Assembly: GCF_029893345.1 (NCBI RefSeq)
Contig: NZ_JARXVE010000002.1
Coordinates: 434,001-498,000, forward strand
Direction: 5' to 3'
Source: Mycolicibacterium frederiksbergense
Lineage (GTDB): Bacteria; Actinomycetota; Actinomycetes; Mycobacteriales; Mycobacteriaceae
Length of the DNA: 64,000 bases
Shown: piece after piece, positions 18,465-28,082 of the stretch
Position numbering within the stretch: the stretch's first letter is position 1
Layout: every line of letters begins with the position of its first letter
Made by a program: the position numbers and the translations under genes
The notes under the pieces: model-generated
Databases searched by the model: none
Seen by the model: the letters and a program-made list of their open reading frames with translations, nothing else
Told to the model about the DNA's origin: nothing

Positions 18465-20806
18465 CCGCGGACCGTCACGTCGGAGACTGTCCGCCGGGAC
18501 TACATCTGCAGCGGCTGGTCGCAGGCGGCGGCCGCTACCTCGCCGACGAAAGCGCCGCCGGTGAACTGCATCTCGTGGTGGTGCGTTCCCAGGAACCGCA
18601 TGCGCGGATCAGCGTTGACACCCGCCGCGCCCTGATGGCGCCGGGCGTGCATGCAGTGCTGGTCGGCGCTGATGTCCGCGATGCCACCGACCCGATGGGG
18701 ATGATGTGGAAGGCACAGGTACAGGCCGAGGCGCCCACCTGGTGCCTGGCCGGTGACACCGTGCGCTATGTCGGCGAACCGATCGCCGCCGTGATCGCCG
18801 ACGATGCCTACCTGGCCGAGGACGCCGCTGAACTGGTCGACGTGAGCTACCGGCCGTTGCCGGTCGTGGTCGAACCATCCGCCGACAGCCAGCCGCCGCT
18901 GTACCAGCACTGGTCTGACAATGTGTTCGGCCGCACCAGATTTGAGGCGGGCGATGCCGCGGCCGCGCTGGCGGGGTCCGCGGTGACGATCAGCGGGCGA
19001 TACGTCAGTAACCGGGTGGCGGGATTGGCGCTGGAGACCCGCGGGGTGCGCGCTGCCTGGGACATCACCGGGAAATCGGTGACCATGTGGACCTCGACTC
19101 AGTCGCCGCACCAGGTCCGGACTTCGTTGAGCGAAACCTTGCGGATCCCCGAGGACCGGGTCAGGGTGCTATGCCCCGACGTCGGGGGCGCATTCGGCAA
19201 CAAGGCCTGCGCCTACATCGAGGAAACGCTGGTGGCCTTCGCCGCCCGCGTCGTACGCCGGCCGGTGCGGTGGATCGAGAGCCGCGCGGAGGCATTCACT
19301 GCGACCGTCCACGGTCGCGGCACCGCAGTCGACCTCGAGCTGGGGCTCACCGCCGACGGAACCATCACCGGCCTGCATGCCACCGTCGTACTCGACTGCG
19401 GCGCCACCCCGTACATGGTGGGGCTGGGCACCGGCGTCGTCACTGCGGCAATGGTGCTGGGACCCTACCGGATTGCCGATGCGCTCACCGAATTGGTAGC
19501 GGTGGTCACCAACAAGACGCCGATTGGCGCCTACCGCGGATTCGGAATGCCCGAGGCCACTTTCGCGATCGAACGCGCGCTGGACGACGGCGCGCGCCGG
19601 CTCGGGATCGATCCGATCGAGATTCGCAGGCGCAACCTGCTACGACCCGAGGAACTGCCGTACTGGACGGCGGCGATGATGTGTCTGGACAGCGGCCGCT
19701 ACGGCGAACTGTTGGACCTGGTGTCCGACACCGTGGACTGGCCGGGCGCTCAGCGGGCGGCGGCCGAGGCCCGCGCGGCCGGGCGGCTGGTGGGCGCCGG
19801 GATCGCCTTCTATGTCGAGGCAACCAACTTCGGTCCGTCGCTGACTGCCGCGATGATGGGCATCAACAATGCCGGGCACGATCGCGCCGTGGTGCGTATG
19901 GACGCCACGGGGCTCGTCACGGTGTTCACCGGGCAGATGCCGATGGGGCAGGGGCTGGAGACCGTACTGGCCCAGGTGGCGGCCGACGAGCTCGGCGTTC
20001 TTCTTGATTCGGTCTCGGTGATCTGCGGTGACACCCTGGCGTGCCCGTATACCGGGTATGGCAGCGGGGGTAGCCGGGGTGCGGGCGTGGCCGGGTCGGC
20101 GGTGATGGTGGCCGCGCGCCGGCTGCGCGACCGGATGCGGGTGATCGCCGCGCACCTGCTGGATGTTTCCGATCCCGCTGCGCTGCATGACGATAACGAC
20201 GGGTTCGGCACCGACTCCGGCGACCGCATTTCCGTCGCTGCGGTCGCCGCGGCGGCCTACAACGCGAATGATCTACCGCCCGACACCGAACCCGGACTCG
20301 AGGCGGCCTACACCTACGATCCTCGCGGGTTCGCCTTCTCCTACGGTGCCGTCGCTGCGGTGGTCGAGATCGACCGGGACACCGGCTCGGTGGGGATCCA
20401 GCGCCTGGTGTTTGGGCACGACTGCGGTGTTCAACTCAACCCGGCCAATGTGGCCGCCCAGATTCGCGGTGGTGTGGCACAGGGTATCGGTGCCGCACTC
20501 TATGAGCAGCTGCCGTACACATCGGATGGGCGGCCCGTGGTGGAGTCGCTGTGGGATTACTTTCCGCCGCTGCCTGCGAATGTGCCACCCGTTGAACTCG
20601 TCCACCTGGAAACCCCGTCGCCATTCTCACTCAATGGGGCCAAAGGCGCGGGGGAGAGCGGTGTGATTCCCATTCCGGCGGTGTTGGCCAACGCGGTGCG
20701 CGACGCGCTGGGCACGGATGAGGCCAGCAATGTCGTGAATGCCGTCCCGATGACTGCCGAACGCCTTCTGGCCGCAATTGACTTACACGACACCACAACC
20801 CAGTGA
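18461..20806 (+). CDS. Molybdenum hydroxylase large subunit (molybdopterin cytosine dinucleotide type)
   Basis: Catalytic subunit that hydroxylates a substrate with water-derived oxygen. The ATG at 18461 overlaps the small subunit (ATGA); 781 residues. The catalytic Glu is in GAKGAGESG near residue 728. Where CO dehydrogenase has the active-site loop AYRCSFR, this protein has GAYRGFGMPEA, so it is not a CO dehydrogenase of the classic form. It belongs to the wider xanthine/nicotine/quinoline/isoquinoline-type hydroxylases. Nearby lactam/amide hydrolase and LLM genes suggest an N-heterocycle or similar substrate, but this is inference. Confidence 0.91.
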   Translation: MTADRHVGDCPPGLHLQRLVAGGGRYLADESAAGELHLVVVRSQEPHARISVDTRRALMAPGVHAVLVGADVRDATDPMGMMWKAQVQAEAPTWCLAGDTVRYVGEPIAAVIADDAYLAEDAAELVDVSYRPLPVVVEPSADSQPPLYQHWSDNVFGRTRFEAGDAAAALAGSAVTISGRYVSNRVAGLALETRGVRAAWDITGKSVTMWTSTQSPHQVRTSLSETLRIPEDRVRVLCPDVGGAFGNKACAYIEETLVAFAARVVRRPVRWIESRAEAFTATVHGRGTAVDLELGLTADGTITGLHATVVLDCGATPYMVGLGTGVVTAAMVLGPYRIADALTELVAVVTNKTPIGAYRGFGMPEATFAIERALDDGARRLGIDPIEIRRRNLLRPEELPYWTAAMMCLDSGRYGELLDLVSDTVDWPGAQRAAAEARAAGRLVGAGIAFYVEATNFGPSLTAAMMGINNAGHDRAVVRMDATGLVTVFTGQMPMGQGLETVLAQVAADELGVLLDSVSVICGDTLACPYTGYGSGGSRGAGVAGSAVMVAARRLRDRMRVIAAHLLDVSDPAALHDDNDGFGTDSGDRISVAAVAAAAYNANDLPPDTEPGLEAAYTYDPRGFAFSYGAVAAVVEIDRDTGSVGIQRLVFGHDCGVQLNPANVAAQIRGGVAQGIGAALYEQLPYTSDGRPVVESLWDYFPPLPANVPPVELVHLETPSPFSLNGAKGAGESGVIPIPAVLANAVRDALGTDEASNVVNAVPMTAERLLAAIDLHDTTTQ

Positions 20807-20815
20807 GGAGAGAAT

Positions 20816-21202
20816 GTGAAGTACGCATCGCAGGAATGGCTGAACCGACAGGCCGAGCTGCAGCAGGCGTTCGCACCGCGGCCCGGTGCCTCGGCGCGGG
20901 TGCAGTACCGGCTCACCCAGGCGCCCGAGGTGGGCGAGATCCGGTACTACGCCGACGTTCAGGACGGCCGTGTCGTCACACAGACGCTCGGCGATGATCC
21001 GGCGGCCGACGGCACCATGTCGTCCTCGTACTCGGATTCGATCGCGATGCTGCGCGGGGAGCTGGCTCCCACCGCGGCATTCATGGAGGGCCGGGTCAAG
21101 GTCACCGGTGACGTCGCGAAGCTGGGTGCGCTCATGCCGATCACTCAAACCGCCGAATACAAGCGGCATTACGCGCAGCTGGTCGAGGAAACCGAGTTCT
21201 GA
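20816..21202 (+). CDS. SCP2-like sterol/lipid-carrier-type protein
   Basis: 128 residues, GTG start nine bases after the large subunit. The pattern of strands (EIRYYADVQDGRVVTQTL), an acidic segment, and the ending GRVKVTGDVAKLGALMP is that of SCP2 domains, which hold a hydrophobic ligand in a tunnel. Within the operon it could bind a hydrophobic substrate or intermediate. No signal peptide. Family call is from the overall pattern and is moderately firm. Confidence 0.65.
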   Translation: MKYASQEWLNRQAELQQAFAPRPGASARVQYRLTQAPEVGEIRYYADVQDGRVVTQTLGDDPAADGTMSSSYSDSIAMLRGELAPTAAFMEGRVKVTGDVAKLGALMPITQTAEYKRHYAQLVEETEF

Positions 21203-21203
21203 G

Positions 21204-22091
21204 ATGACGTTCTCGCTGCTTGCGCGTGATCCATCGACGGGGCAGCTGGGGGTTGCCTCGCAGTCCCACTATCTCGGCGTCGGCTCCGTGGTCACCTGGG
21301 CGGAGGCCGGGGTCGGTGCGGTGGCGACGCAGGCGTTCGCCGTCCGTGCCTACGGCCCACGCGGTCTGGCGCTGATGCGAGCAGGCGCGCCCGCCGATGA
21401 GGCACTGAGTCGGCTGCTCGACGAAGATGCCGACCGCGAGATTCGGCAGATCGCCTTTCTGGACGCTGACGGGAACATCGGAATCCACAGTGGGACACGG
21501 TGCGTCGGTGCGGCGGGGGTGGCGCGCGGCGAACATGCGGTCGCACTGGGCAACATGCTCGACAACGACGCCGTGCCTGCCGCGATGGTGCGTGGCTTCG
21601 AGGCCGCCGACGGAGACTTGGCACATCGGCTGGTCTCCGGTTTGCGTGCCGGTGACTGTGCGGGCGGCGATATCCGCGGCCGCCAGTCAGCGGCCCTGCT
21701 GGTGGTCGACGGTCAGCACACCGATGCGCCATGGGACGGAGTTGTGCGCGAGCTGCGTGTCGAGGACCACGCCGATCCCATCGCCGAGCTCGCCCGGCTG
21801 GTCGACCTCAACGATGCCTTCGATCTCATGTCGCAGGTGGTGTTCGACCCGAACGGTGCAGTTCTCGGCCCCGTGGCCGACGCAGATTTCGCGGGTGGCG
21901 CGGCAGCGCTGGCGGGTGCCCGCGAGGTGCTCGGCGACAACCCGGAGGCGACGTTCTGGTCGGCCGTCCTGCACACCCGGTGGGGGCGCTCGGCCGAGGC
22001 TGCGCGCCTGCTCGCGGAGGGCGCGCAGATCAACCCCCGCTTGCCGGCGTTCCTCCAGCGTCTCGGCGAAGTCGGGATCGTGCCGAGCTGA
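21204..22091 (+). CDS. DUF1028 family Ntn-hydrolase-like protein
   Basis: 295 residues starting MTFSLLARDPSTGQLGVAS, the typical DUF1028 N-terminus in which a residue near position 4 (Ser) becomes the nucleophile position of an Ntn fold. Further conserved segments are GAVATQAFAVRAYGPRGLALM, GIHSGTRCVG and GNMLDNDAV. A C-terminal extension (after about residue 210) is helical and may bind a partner. DUF1028 genes often sit near amide or peptide catabolism genes. Last gene of the run, ending at a strong bidirectional hairpin. The reaction is unknown. Confidence 0.8.
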   Translation: MTFSLLARDPSTGQLGVASQSHYLGVGSVVTWAEAGVGAVATQAFAVRAYGPRGLALMRAGAPADEALSRLLDEDADREIRQIAFLDADGNIGIHSGTRCVGAAGVARGEHAVALGNMLDNDAVPAAMVRGFEAADGDLAHRLVSGLRAGDCAGGDIRGRQSAALLVVDGQHTDAPWDGVVRELRVEDHADPIAELARLVDLNDAFDLMSQVVFDPNGAVLGPVADADFAGGAAALAGAREVLGDNPEATFWSAVLHTRWGRSAEAARLLAEGAQINPRLPAFLQRLGEVGIVPS

Positions 22092-22095
22092 AAGT

Positions 22096-22120
22096 CCGCC
22101 GGCCCGATCAGGGCCGGCGG
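22096..22120. terminator. Bidirectional terminator hairpin between DUF1028 gene and paaK
   Basis: Perfect 10-bp GC-rich stem CCGCCGGCCC / GGGCCGGCGG with loop GATCA. It starts four bases after the DUF1028 stop and overlaps the last codons and stop of the convergent paaK. It could serve both transcripts; no U-tract is present, as is common in mycobacteria. Confidence 0.7.
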
Positions 22121-23427
22121 TCGATCAGTCGGCTGGCCTTACCGAGGGACCGCTCGATCGACCCTGGATCCACCACCGCCACCTCGACACTCACGCCGAT
22201 ACGGTTCTTGATCCGCTGGATCAGCGACGCCCCGGCCAGGTTTCGTTGTTCGGAGGTGGCATTCCGGCGCCCTTCCACCCGTACCGTCAGCTGGTCGAGG
22301 CGTTCCTGCCGTTCCAGCACGCACTCGAAATGCGGGGCTAGCGCGGGTTCGGTCAGTATCAGTTCCTCGATCTGGGTGGGGAACAAGTTCACGCCCCGCA
22401 GGATGATCATGTCGTCGGTGCGGCCGGTGATCCGCTCCATCCGCCGCATCGTGCGCGCGGTCCCGGGTAGCAGCGTGGTGAGGTCGCGGGTGCGGTAGCG
22501 GATGACGGGGAAGGCCTCCTTGGTCAGCGAGGTGAACACCAGCTCGCCCTCGCTGCCGTCGGGCAGCACCTCCAGGGTTTCGGGATCGATGACCTCGGGG
22601 TAGAAGTGGTCCTCCCAGATGTGCAGGCCGTCCTTGGTTTCCGCACATTCCTGGGCCACACCGGGGCCGATGACTTCGGACAGACCGTAGATGTCGACGG
22701 CGTCGATGCACATCCTTCGTTCCAGTTCGGCGCGCATCTCGTCGGTCCACGGCTCGGCACCGAAGACTCCGATGCGCAACGATGTTTCGCTCGGATCGAG
22801 GCCGGCGGTCTCCATCGCGTCGATGATGGTCAGCATGTAGGACGGGGTGACCATGATGGCGTCGGGCGTGAAGTCCGTTATCAGCTGGATTTGGCGTTCG
22901 GTCATACCGCCGGACATCGGGATGACGGTGCAGCCGAGTTTCTCGGCACCGTAGTGCGCCCCGATGCCGCCGGTGAAAAGCCCGTAGCCGTAGGCGATAT
23001 GAACCTTGTCCGTGGAGCGCACGCCGGCGGCCCGCAGCGACCGGGCCACGAGGTTGGCCCAGGTGTCGATATCGCCGGCGGTGTAGCCGACCACGGTGGG
23101 CCGGCCGGTGGTACCCGATGAGGCGTGTAGCCGCGCGATCTGCGACTGCGGTACCGCGAACATGCCGAACGGATAGTTGGCCCGCAGATCGGATTTGGTG
23201 GTGAACGGGAAAGCCGACAGGTCGCTCAATTGGGTGAGGTCGCCGGGATGCACACCTTTGGCGTCAAAGGCTGCTCGGTAATGGGGCACGTTGTCGTAGG
23301 CGTGTTGCAGCGACCACTTCAGCCGGGTCAGCTGCAGCGCCGAAATCTCGTCACGGGACGCCGTTTCGATGGGTTCGAGTTCGTCGGGTGCGGTGGACTG
23401 AGCGAAAGGGGCGGCAAGCTCGGTCAT
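22108..23427 (-). CDS. paaK: Phenylacetate-CoA ligase
   Basis: ATP-dependent activation of phenylacetate to phenylacetyl-CoA, first step of the pathway. The ATG at 23427 is preceded by GAGGA at good spacing and gives 439 residues; an ATG seven codons upstream would overlap paaE. The adenylate-forming signature SSGTTGRPTVVGYT is near residues 94-107, with the conserved YGLSEVIGPGVAQEC and YRTRDLT blocks. Last gene of the leftward paa operon. Confidence 0.94.
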   Translation of the reverse strand: MTELAAPFAQSTAPDELEPIETASRDEISALQLTRLKWSLQHAYDNVPHYRAAFDAKGVHPGDLTQLSDLSAFPFTTKSDLRANYPFGMFAVPQSQIARLHASSGTTGRPTVVGYTAGDIDTWANLVARSLRAAGVRSTDKVHIAYGYGLFTGGIGAHYGAEKLGCTVIPMSGGMTERQIQLITDFTPDAIMVTPSYMLTIIDAMETAGLDPSETSLRIGVFGAEPWTDEMRAELERRMCIDAVDIYGLSEVIGPGVAQECAETKDGLHIWEDHFYPEVIDPETLEVLPDGSEGELVFTSLTKEAFPVIRYRTRDLTTLLPGTARTMRRMERITGRTDDMIILRGVNLFPTQIEELILTEPALAPHFECVLERQERLDQLTVRVEGRRNATSEQRNLAGASLIQRIKNRIGVSVEVAVVDPGSIERSLGKASRLIDRRP

Positions 23428-23440
23428 GGCATTCCTCGGT

Positions 23441-24520
23441 TCAGGCATCGAAGTCGACGGTGACGGTGTCGCTGGTCGGGAAAGACTGGCAGGTCAGTAC
23501 GAAACCCGCGGCTACTTCGTGCGGTTCGAGGGCATAGTTGCGTCGCATGTCGACCTCGCCCGCTGTCACTTTGGCGCGGCATGTCCCACACACCCCGCCC
23601 TTGCACGCGAACGGCAGGTCATCGCGGGAACGTTGCGCGGCATCGAGCACGGAGGTGTCGCGCGGCAGACTCAGGGCGGCGGCACGGCCATCGAGGATGA
23701 TCGTGACCTCGCTGCGGCGGCCGGGATCGGCCGTTTCGACATGATGGACCGGTTCCGGGGCAACATCTTCGACGTAGAACAACTCTCGATGAATGCGGTC
23801 GTCGGGGACGCCGAGATCGCCGAGCACCCGCTCGGCGTCGAGCACCATGCCGTGCGGCCCGCACAGCCAGAAGTGGTCGACGGCCGAGACCGGGACCAGG
23901 CCGTCCAACAGCCGGCGGAGCCGATCGGCGTCGAGGCGCCCGCTGAACAGGTCCACGGCGCGGTGCTCGCGGGAGAGCACGTGCACCAGCTCCAACCGTG
24001 ACCCGTAGCTGTCCTTGAGGTCGGCGAGTTCGTCGGCGAACATCGCCGAGCTGGCGCGGCGGTTCCCGTACAACACCACGACGTGCGAATCCGGTTGCTG
24101 CAGAACAGTGGCCGCGATTGACAGGATCGGGGTGATACCCGATCCGGCGGCGATGAGCACGTGTCGGCCGCCGGTTCCCGGTGGGGCGGCGAAGCTACCG
24201 GATGGGGTCTGCACCTCCACCTGATCGCCGGACTTGATGTTGCGCACCAACCATTCGGAGAACATCCCGCCGGGAACCTCGCGCACACCGATGCGCAACG
24301 CGCCGCCCGCCGGGGAACACACGGAATAGGTCCGGCGTTCCTCCCGGCCGTCGACCGTCTTACGCAACGTCAGTGACTGGCCGGCCAGGAACGAGAACTG
24401 CGGCTTCAGGTCCTCGGGCACGGCGAAGGTGACGGCGGCGGCGTCCTCGCACAGTGGTTGAACCTCAGCGACCCGCAGCCGGTGAAAGGGCTGGTTGCGC
24501 CGGGCTTGCATCGTGGTCAC
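23441..24520 (-). CDS. paaE: Phenylacetyl-CoA epoxidase reductase subunit
   Basis: Reductase that passes electrons from NAD(P)H via FAD and a 2Fe-2S cluster to the PaaA diiron site. 359 residues, GTG start preceded by GGAG and directly abutting the paaD stop. Order: FAD-binding barrel with RRTYSVCSP, NAD domain with AAGSGITPILS, and a C-terminal plant-type ferredoxin domain with CKGGVCGTCRA and a last Cys in LTCQS. Confidence 0.94.
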   Translation of the reverse strand: MTTMQARRNQPFHRLRVAEVQPLCEDAAAVTFAVPEDLKPQFSFLAGQSLTLRKTVDGREERRTYSVCSPAGGALRIGVREVPGGMFSEWLVRNIKSGDQVEVQTPSGSFAAPPGTGGRHVLIAAGSGITPILSIAATVLQQPDSHVVVLYGNRRASSAMFADELADLKDSYGSRLELVHVLSREHRAVDLFSGRLDADRLRRLLDGLVPVSAVDHFWLCGPHGMVLDAERVLGDLGVPDDRIHRELFYVEDVAPEPVHHVETADPGRRSEVTIILDGRAAALSLPRDTSVLDAAQRSRDDLPFACKGGVCGTCRAKVTAGEVDMRRNYALEPHEVAAGFVLTCQSFPTSDTVTVDFDA

Positions 24521-25045
24521 TCAGATCTCCTTCACCCGCTCGAACGGTTCGGTGCACGATCGGCAGCGGTGCAGCGATTTGCATGGTGTCGCACCGAATT
24601 CCGAGGTGAGTTCGGTGTCGACCGAGCCGCACACCGGGCACACGACGACCGGGCGTCGCGGGGTCAGTGTCAACGGCACGGGGCCGGCGGTCGGTGCCAC
24701 CGGGCGGCCTGGTGGGGCGATGCCGTGATCGGCGAGCTTGCGTCGCCCGGCTTCGGTGATCCATCCCGAACTCCATGCCGGAGTCAGTGTGGTCCGGACC
24801 TGTACGTCAGTGAATCCGGCAGCTCGCAAGGCGTGCACCAGATCGCCGCGGATGGTGGCCATCGCCGGACAGCCCGAGTAGGTCGGGGTGATCGTGACGA
24901 CGACCCGGCCATCGCCCGTACCGCGGACGTCGCGCAGCACGCCGAGGTCGGCCAGGGTGAGCATCGGCATCTCGGGATCGATCACCTCCGACGCCACGCG
25001 GCGGGCCAGATCCAGCCGCGTCGTGGTCGCGCGCATCGTGCTCAC
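24521..25045 (-). CDS. paaD: Phenylacetyl-CoA epoxidase maturation protein PaaD
   Basis: MIP18/DUF59-type protein needed for assembly of the epoxidase, probably for iron-sulfur or diiron maturation. The GTG at 25045 overlaps the paaC stop (GTGA); 174 residues. The DUF59 part has DPEMPMLTLADLG and TYSGCPAM; a zinc-ribbon-like tail carries CPVCGS and CRSC. Longer in-frame starts would run into paaC. Confidence 0.92.
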   Translation of the reverse strand: MSTMRATTTRLDLARRVASEVIDPEMPMLTLADLGVLRDVRGTGDGRVVVTITPTYSGCPAMATIRGDLVHALRAAGFTDVQVRTTLTPAWSSGWITEAGRRKLADHGIAPPGRPVAPTAGPVPLTLTPRRPVVVCPVCGSVDTELTSEFGATPCKSLHRCRSCTEPFERVKEI

Positions 25046-25959
25046 CACCGGCCCATCGGATGCGCGCGGGCGATGCACTGCATCTCGGCGAGCAGGTAGC
25101 CCATCGCCTCGGTGTGAATGCCGTCGCGTCCGGTCCGCCCGCCCGGCGCCGCCTTGGCTGCCACGGCCGGGATCGTCAGCCTCGCCTCCCGCAGCACCTG
25201 CCCGATGACGGAGTCGAATTCGGATCGCAGCGTAGCGGGGTCCGCTCCGGCACCGCTTGCGGCCAACCGGATTTCGACCGGATGGGGGAGGAACAGTTCG
25301 TCCACGTAGGGCCAGACCGTGGTGACCGCGGCCTCGGTGCGCCGCCGGGATTCCGCCGTGCCGCCCGACAGTGTGACCAGCCAGCGGGCGGCGTAATCGC
25401 GGTGGTAGGTCACCTCTTTGACCCCCTTCTCGGCCACCGCAGCCAGCACCGAATCGCGGGAACCGCGCAACCGCTGCAGTAATGCCAGTCGGTAGGTCGA
25501 GAACACCAACAGCCGTGCGATGGAGGTGGCGAAGTCACCGTTGGCCAGCTCGACCAGGCGCACGTTGCGAAACTGGGCCTCGTCGCGGAAGAACGCCAGC
25601 GCGTCCTCGGCCGGTACGGGTGATCCCGGGGGCATTGCGGGCACGACACCCGGATCGGCGGCGGCCGCCCGTGCCAGCAACAGCCGGGCCTGGCCGAGGA
25701 GATCCAGGCCGATGTTGGCCAGCGCGACCTCCTCCTCCAATTCCGGTGCGCGGGTACACCATTGGGTCAGCCGCTGGGCGGAGACCAGCGCATCGTCACC
25801 GAGCATCAGGCAGTAGGTCGCCAGGTCCGCACCGTCGACGCCGTCGGCCAGTGTGGTGTCCACTCCGGCCAGCGGGTCGTCGAATTCGGTGCCGAATGCC
25901 CACTGGTCGTGGGAGTCGATGTTGACGAGGCCGGTATAGGCCGAATCATGGTCGATCAT
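25042..25959 (-). CDS. paaC: Phenylacetyl-CoA epoxidase subunit PaaC
   Basis: Structural ferritin-like subunit of the PaaABCE multicomponent epoxidase. 305 residues, ATG with GGAGG upstream; slightly longer than usual because of an N-terminal stretch of about 35 residues before the conserved YCLMLGDDALVSAQRL. Conserved segments include DLLGQARLL and YHRDYAARWLVTLSGGT. Together with PaaA it forms the core heterotetramer. Confidence 0.93.
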   Translation of the reverse strand: MIDHDSAYTGLVNIDSHDQWAFGTEFDDPLAGVDTTLADGVDGADLATYCLMLGDDALVSAQRLTQWCTRAPELEEEVALANIGLDLLGQARLLLARAAAADPGVVPAMPPGSPVPAEDALAFFRDEAQFRNVRLVELANGDFATSIARLLVFSTYRLALLQRLRGSRDSVLAAVAEKGVKEVTYHRDYAARWLVTLSGGTAESRRRTEAAVTTVWPYVDELFLPHPVEIRLAASGAGADPATLRSEFDSVIGQVLREARLTIPAVAAKAAPGGRTGRDGIHTEAMGYLLAEMQCIARAHPMGRW

Positions 25960-25987
25960 TGGGTACGCCTCCGTTCACCGGGCACGA

Positions 25988-26290
25988 TCACATATGGGGG
26001 ACGGCGTCGGGGATGTCGTAGAAGGTGGGGTGGCGGTAGATCTTGTCTCCGCTGGGGGCAAAGAACGGGTCCTTCTCGGCGGGGCTGGACGCGGTGATGG
26101 CCGCCGAGCGCACCACCCAGATACTTACGCCCTCGTTGCGCCGGGTATACACGTCGCGGGCGTGCCGCAACGCCATCGCATCGTCGGCGGCGTGCAGGGA
26201 TCCCACGTGGACGTGATTGAGACCACGCTTGCCGCGGACGAATACTTCGTAGAGCGGCCAGTCGATATCGATGGGACCGTCGCTGTTCAT
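25988..26290 (-). CDS. paaB: Phenylacetyl-CoA epoxidase subunit PaaB
   Basis: 100-residue subunit bridging PaaAC units. Typical segments: [37 protein letters not shown] and the C-terminal [13 protein letters not shown]. It overlaps the paaA stop by four bases and is separated from paaC by 28 bases. Confidence 0.95.
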   Translation of the reverse strand: MNSDGPIDIDWPLYEVFVRGKRGLNHVHVGSLHAADDAMALRHARDVYTRRNEGVSIWVVRSAAITASSPAEKDPFFAPSGDKIYRHPTFYDIPDAVPHM

Positions 26291-27240
26291 GGCTTTGCCT
26301 CCTCTTCCGAGTCGTGGCGGTGCGCGTAGGCGGTGGCGGCCGCACGGACCCAGGAACCCTCGTCATGGGCGGCCTTACGGATGGTGATCCGTTCGGTGTT
26401 GCATGGGCCGTTGCCGCTGAGGACAGCGGCGAACTCGGACCAGTCCGGTTCACCGAAGTCGTAGGCTTTCCGCTGTTCGTTCCAGCTGATTCCGGGATCG
26501 GGCAGGGACACGCCCAGGATGTCGGCCTGCGGCACGGTCATATCGACAAAACGTTGCCGCAGTTCGTCGTTGGTGTGCCGCTTGATGCCCCAGGCCATGG
26601 ACCGTTCGGTATTGGGCGAGTTGTCATCGGGTGGGCCGAACATCATCAATGCCGGCCACCACCAGCGGTCGACCGACTCCTGCACCATGGCGCGCTGCGC
26701 ATCGGTACCGCGCATCATCGTCATCAGTAGTTCGTAGCCCTGCCGCTGATGGAACGACTCTTCTTTGCAGACGCGGATCATGGCACGCGCGTACGGCCCG
26801 TACGAGCATCGGCACAGCGGTACCTGGTTGCAGATCGCTGCGCCGTCGACCAGCCAGCCGATCACGCCGACGTCGGCGAACGTCAGGGTGGGGTAGTTGA
26901 AGATCGACGAGTACTTCTGTCTACCTTCGATGAGCTTGGTGGTCAGGTCGGCGCGATCGGCGCCGAGGGTCTCCGCGGCCGAGTAGAGGTACAGACCGTG
27001 GCCGGCCTCGTCCTGAACCTTGGCCATCAGAATTGCCTTGCGACGCAATGACGGAGCCCTGGTCAGCCAGTTTCCTTCCGGCTGCATCCCGATGATCTCC
27101 GAGTGGGCGTGCTGTGCGATCTGCCTGATCAGGGTGTTGCGGTAGCTTTCGGGCATCCAGTCCCGTGGTTCGACCCGTTGTCCGGCGGCGATGACCGCGT
27201 CGAAGTCGTGCTGCAGAGCTGTGCTGGTTGCGGGTGTCAT
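26287..27240 (-). CDS. paaA: Phenylacetyl-CoA epoxidase catalytic subunit PaaA
   Basis: Diiron oxygenase subunit that epoxidises the aromatic ring of phenylacetyl-CoA. 317 residues, the usual length. Diiron-type helices are visible, including [30 protein letters not shown] (ExxH-like) and [16 protein letters not shown] (EExxH). It starts 13 bases after the stop of the upstream enoyl-CoA hydratase gene, in the same operon. Confidence 0.95.
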   Translation of the reverse strand: MTPATSTALQHDFDAVIAAGQRVEPRDWMPESYRNTLIRQIAQHAHSEIIGMQPEGNWLTRAPSLRRKAILMAKVQDEAGHGLYLYSAAETLGADRADLTTKLIEGRQKYSSIFNYPTLTFADVGVIGWLVDGAAICNQVPLCRCSYGPYARAMIRVCKEESFHQRQGYELLMTMMRGTDAQRAMVQESVDRWWWPALMMFGPPDDNSPNTERSMAWGIKRHTNDELRQRFVDMTVPQADILGVSLPDPGISWNEQRKAYDFGEPDWSEFAAVLSGNGPCNTERITIRKAAHDEGSWVRAAATAYAHRHDSEEEAKP

Positions 27241-27253
27241 CTGGGTTCTCCTG

Positions 27254-28054
27254 TCAGCGGCCGACGAACGTGGGGCGCTGCTTGTTGAGGAACGCCTCCA
27301 CGGCGGCGCGGTGATCGCCGGTGGCGCCTAGCTGAGCCTGAGCGTTCGCTTCCCGGCGCAGCGCATCGCGCAGGTCCGCACCGGCATTGTCGGCGATCAG
27401 GTGTTTGACTGCCTTGAACGCCGCGGTAGGCCCGGCCGCGAGATGCCGTGCCACGGCGGCGGTTTCGGTGGCGACCTCGTCGTCGGCGACCACCCGATGC
27501 AGCAGCCCCCACGCGTGCGCAGTGGCAGCGTCGATGGTGTCGCCGAGCAGGAACATCGCGGTGGCCCGGCTGCGGCCGATCAGCGCGGGCAGGCTGGCGC
27601 TGAGCCCCGAGTCGCTGGCCAACCCGATCCCGCAGAACGCCGTGCCGAACTTGGCCCGTTGTCCGCCGATGCGGATATCGGCGCCGAGCGCGATGCCGAG
27701 GCCGGCGCCCACGCATGCGCCGTTGATGCCGACCACCACGGGTACGTCAATGGCGTTGAGTGCAAGCATGATCGGGTTGTAGTGCACTGCGACGGTGTCC
27801 ATGGCATGCGCCGCATCGGCGCGCAACGCCTCGACGTGCTCGGCCAGATCCTGGCCGACGCAGAAGTTCTTGCCGGATGCGGTGATCGCGATCGCGCGGA
27901 CCGCGTTGTCGGCTCCCGCCCGGTTCAGGGCGTCGAATAGTTGTTCCTTCATCGCCCGGTCCAGCGCGTTGGACGCTTCCGGACGATCAAATCTGATCGC
28001 GGCTACGCCCTCGTTGACGGTGTAGCTGACGGGCGCGGTGGAGGTCTCGGTCAT
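27254..28054 (-). CDS. paaG: Enoyl-CoA hydratase/isomerase, probable PaaG
   Basis: Crotonase-fold enzyme. ATG at 28054 with CAAGGAG upstream; 266 residues. The CoA-binding and oxyanion segments include [19 protein letters not shown] and [20 protein letters not shown]. In the paa pathway, PaaG isomerises the 1,2-epoxide to the oxepin and later shifts a double bond. The insertion [14 protein letters not shown] resembles PaaG more than PaaF, and an Asp replaces the usual hydratase glutamate near SDSGLS. A second crotonase gene lies upstream. The G/F split is probable, not certain. Confidence 0.82.
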   Translation of the reverse strand: MTETSTAPVSYTVNEGVAAIRFDRPEASNALDRAMKEQLFDALNRAGADNAVRAIAITASGKNFCVGQDLAEHVEALRADAAHAMDTVAVHYNPIMLALNAIDVPVVVGINGACVGAGLGIALGADIRIGGQRAKFGTAFCGIGLASDSGLSASLPALIGRSRATAMFLLGDTIDAATAHAWGLLHRVVADDEVATETAAVARHLAAGPTAAFKAVKHLIADNAGADLRDALRREANAQAQLGATGDHRAAVEAFLNKQRPTFVGR

Positions 28055-28082
28055 GTGTGCTCCTTGTCCGGTAGTGGCGTGA

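Noticed and set aside
18461..20806. Label 'CO dehydrogenase large subunit'
   Set aside because: The AYRCSFR loop required for the Cu-Mo site is absent.
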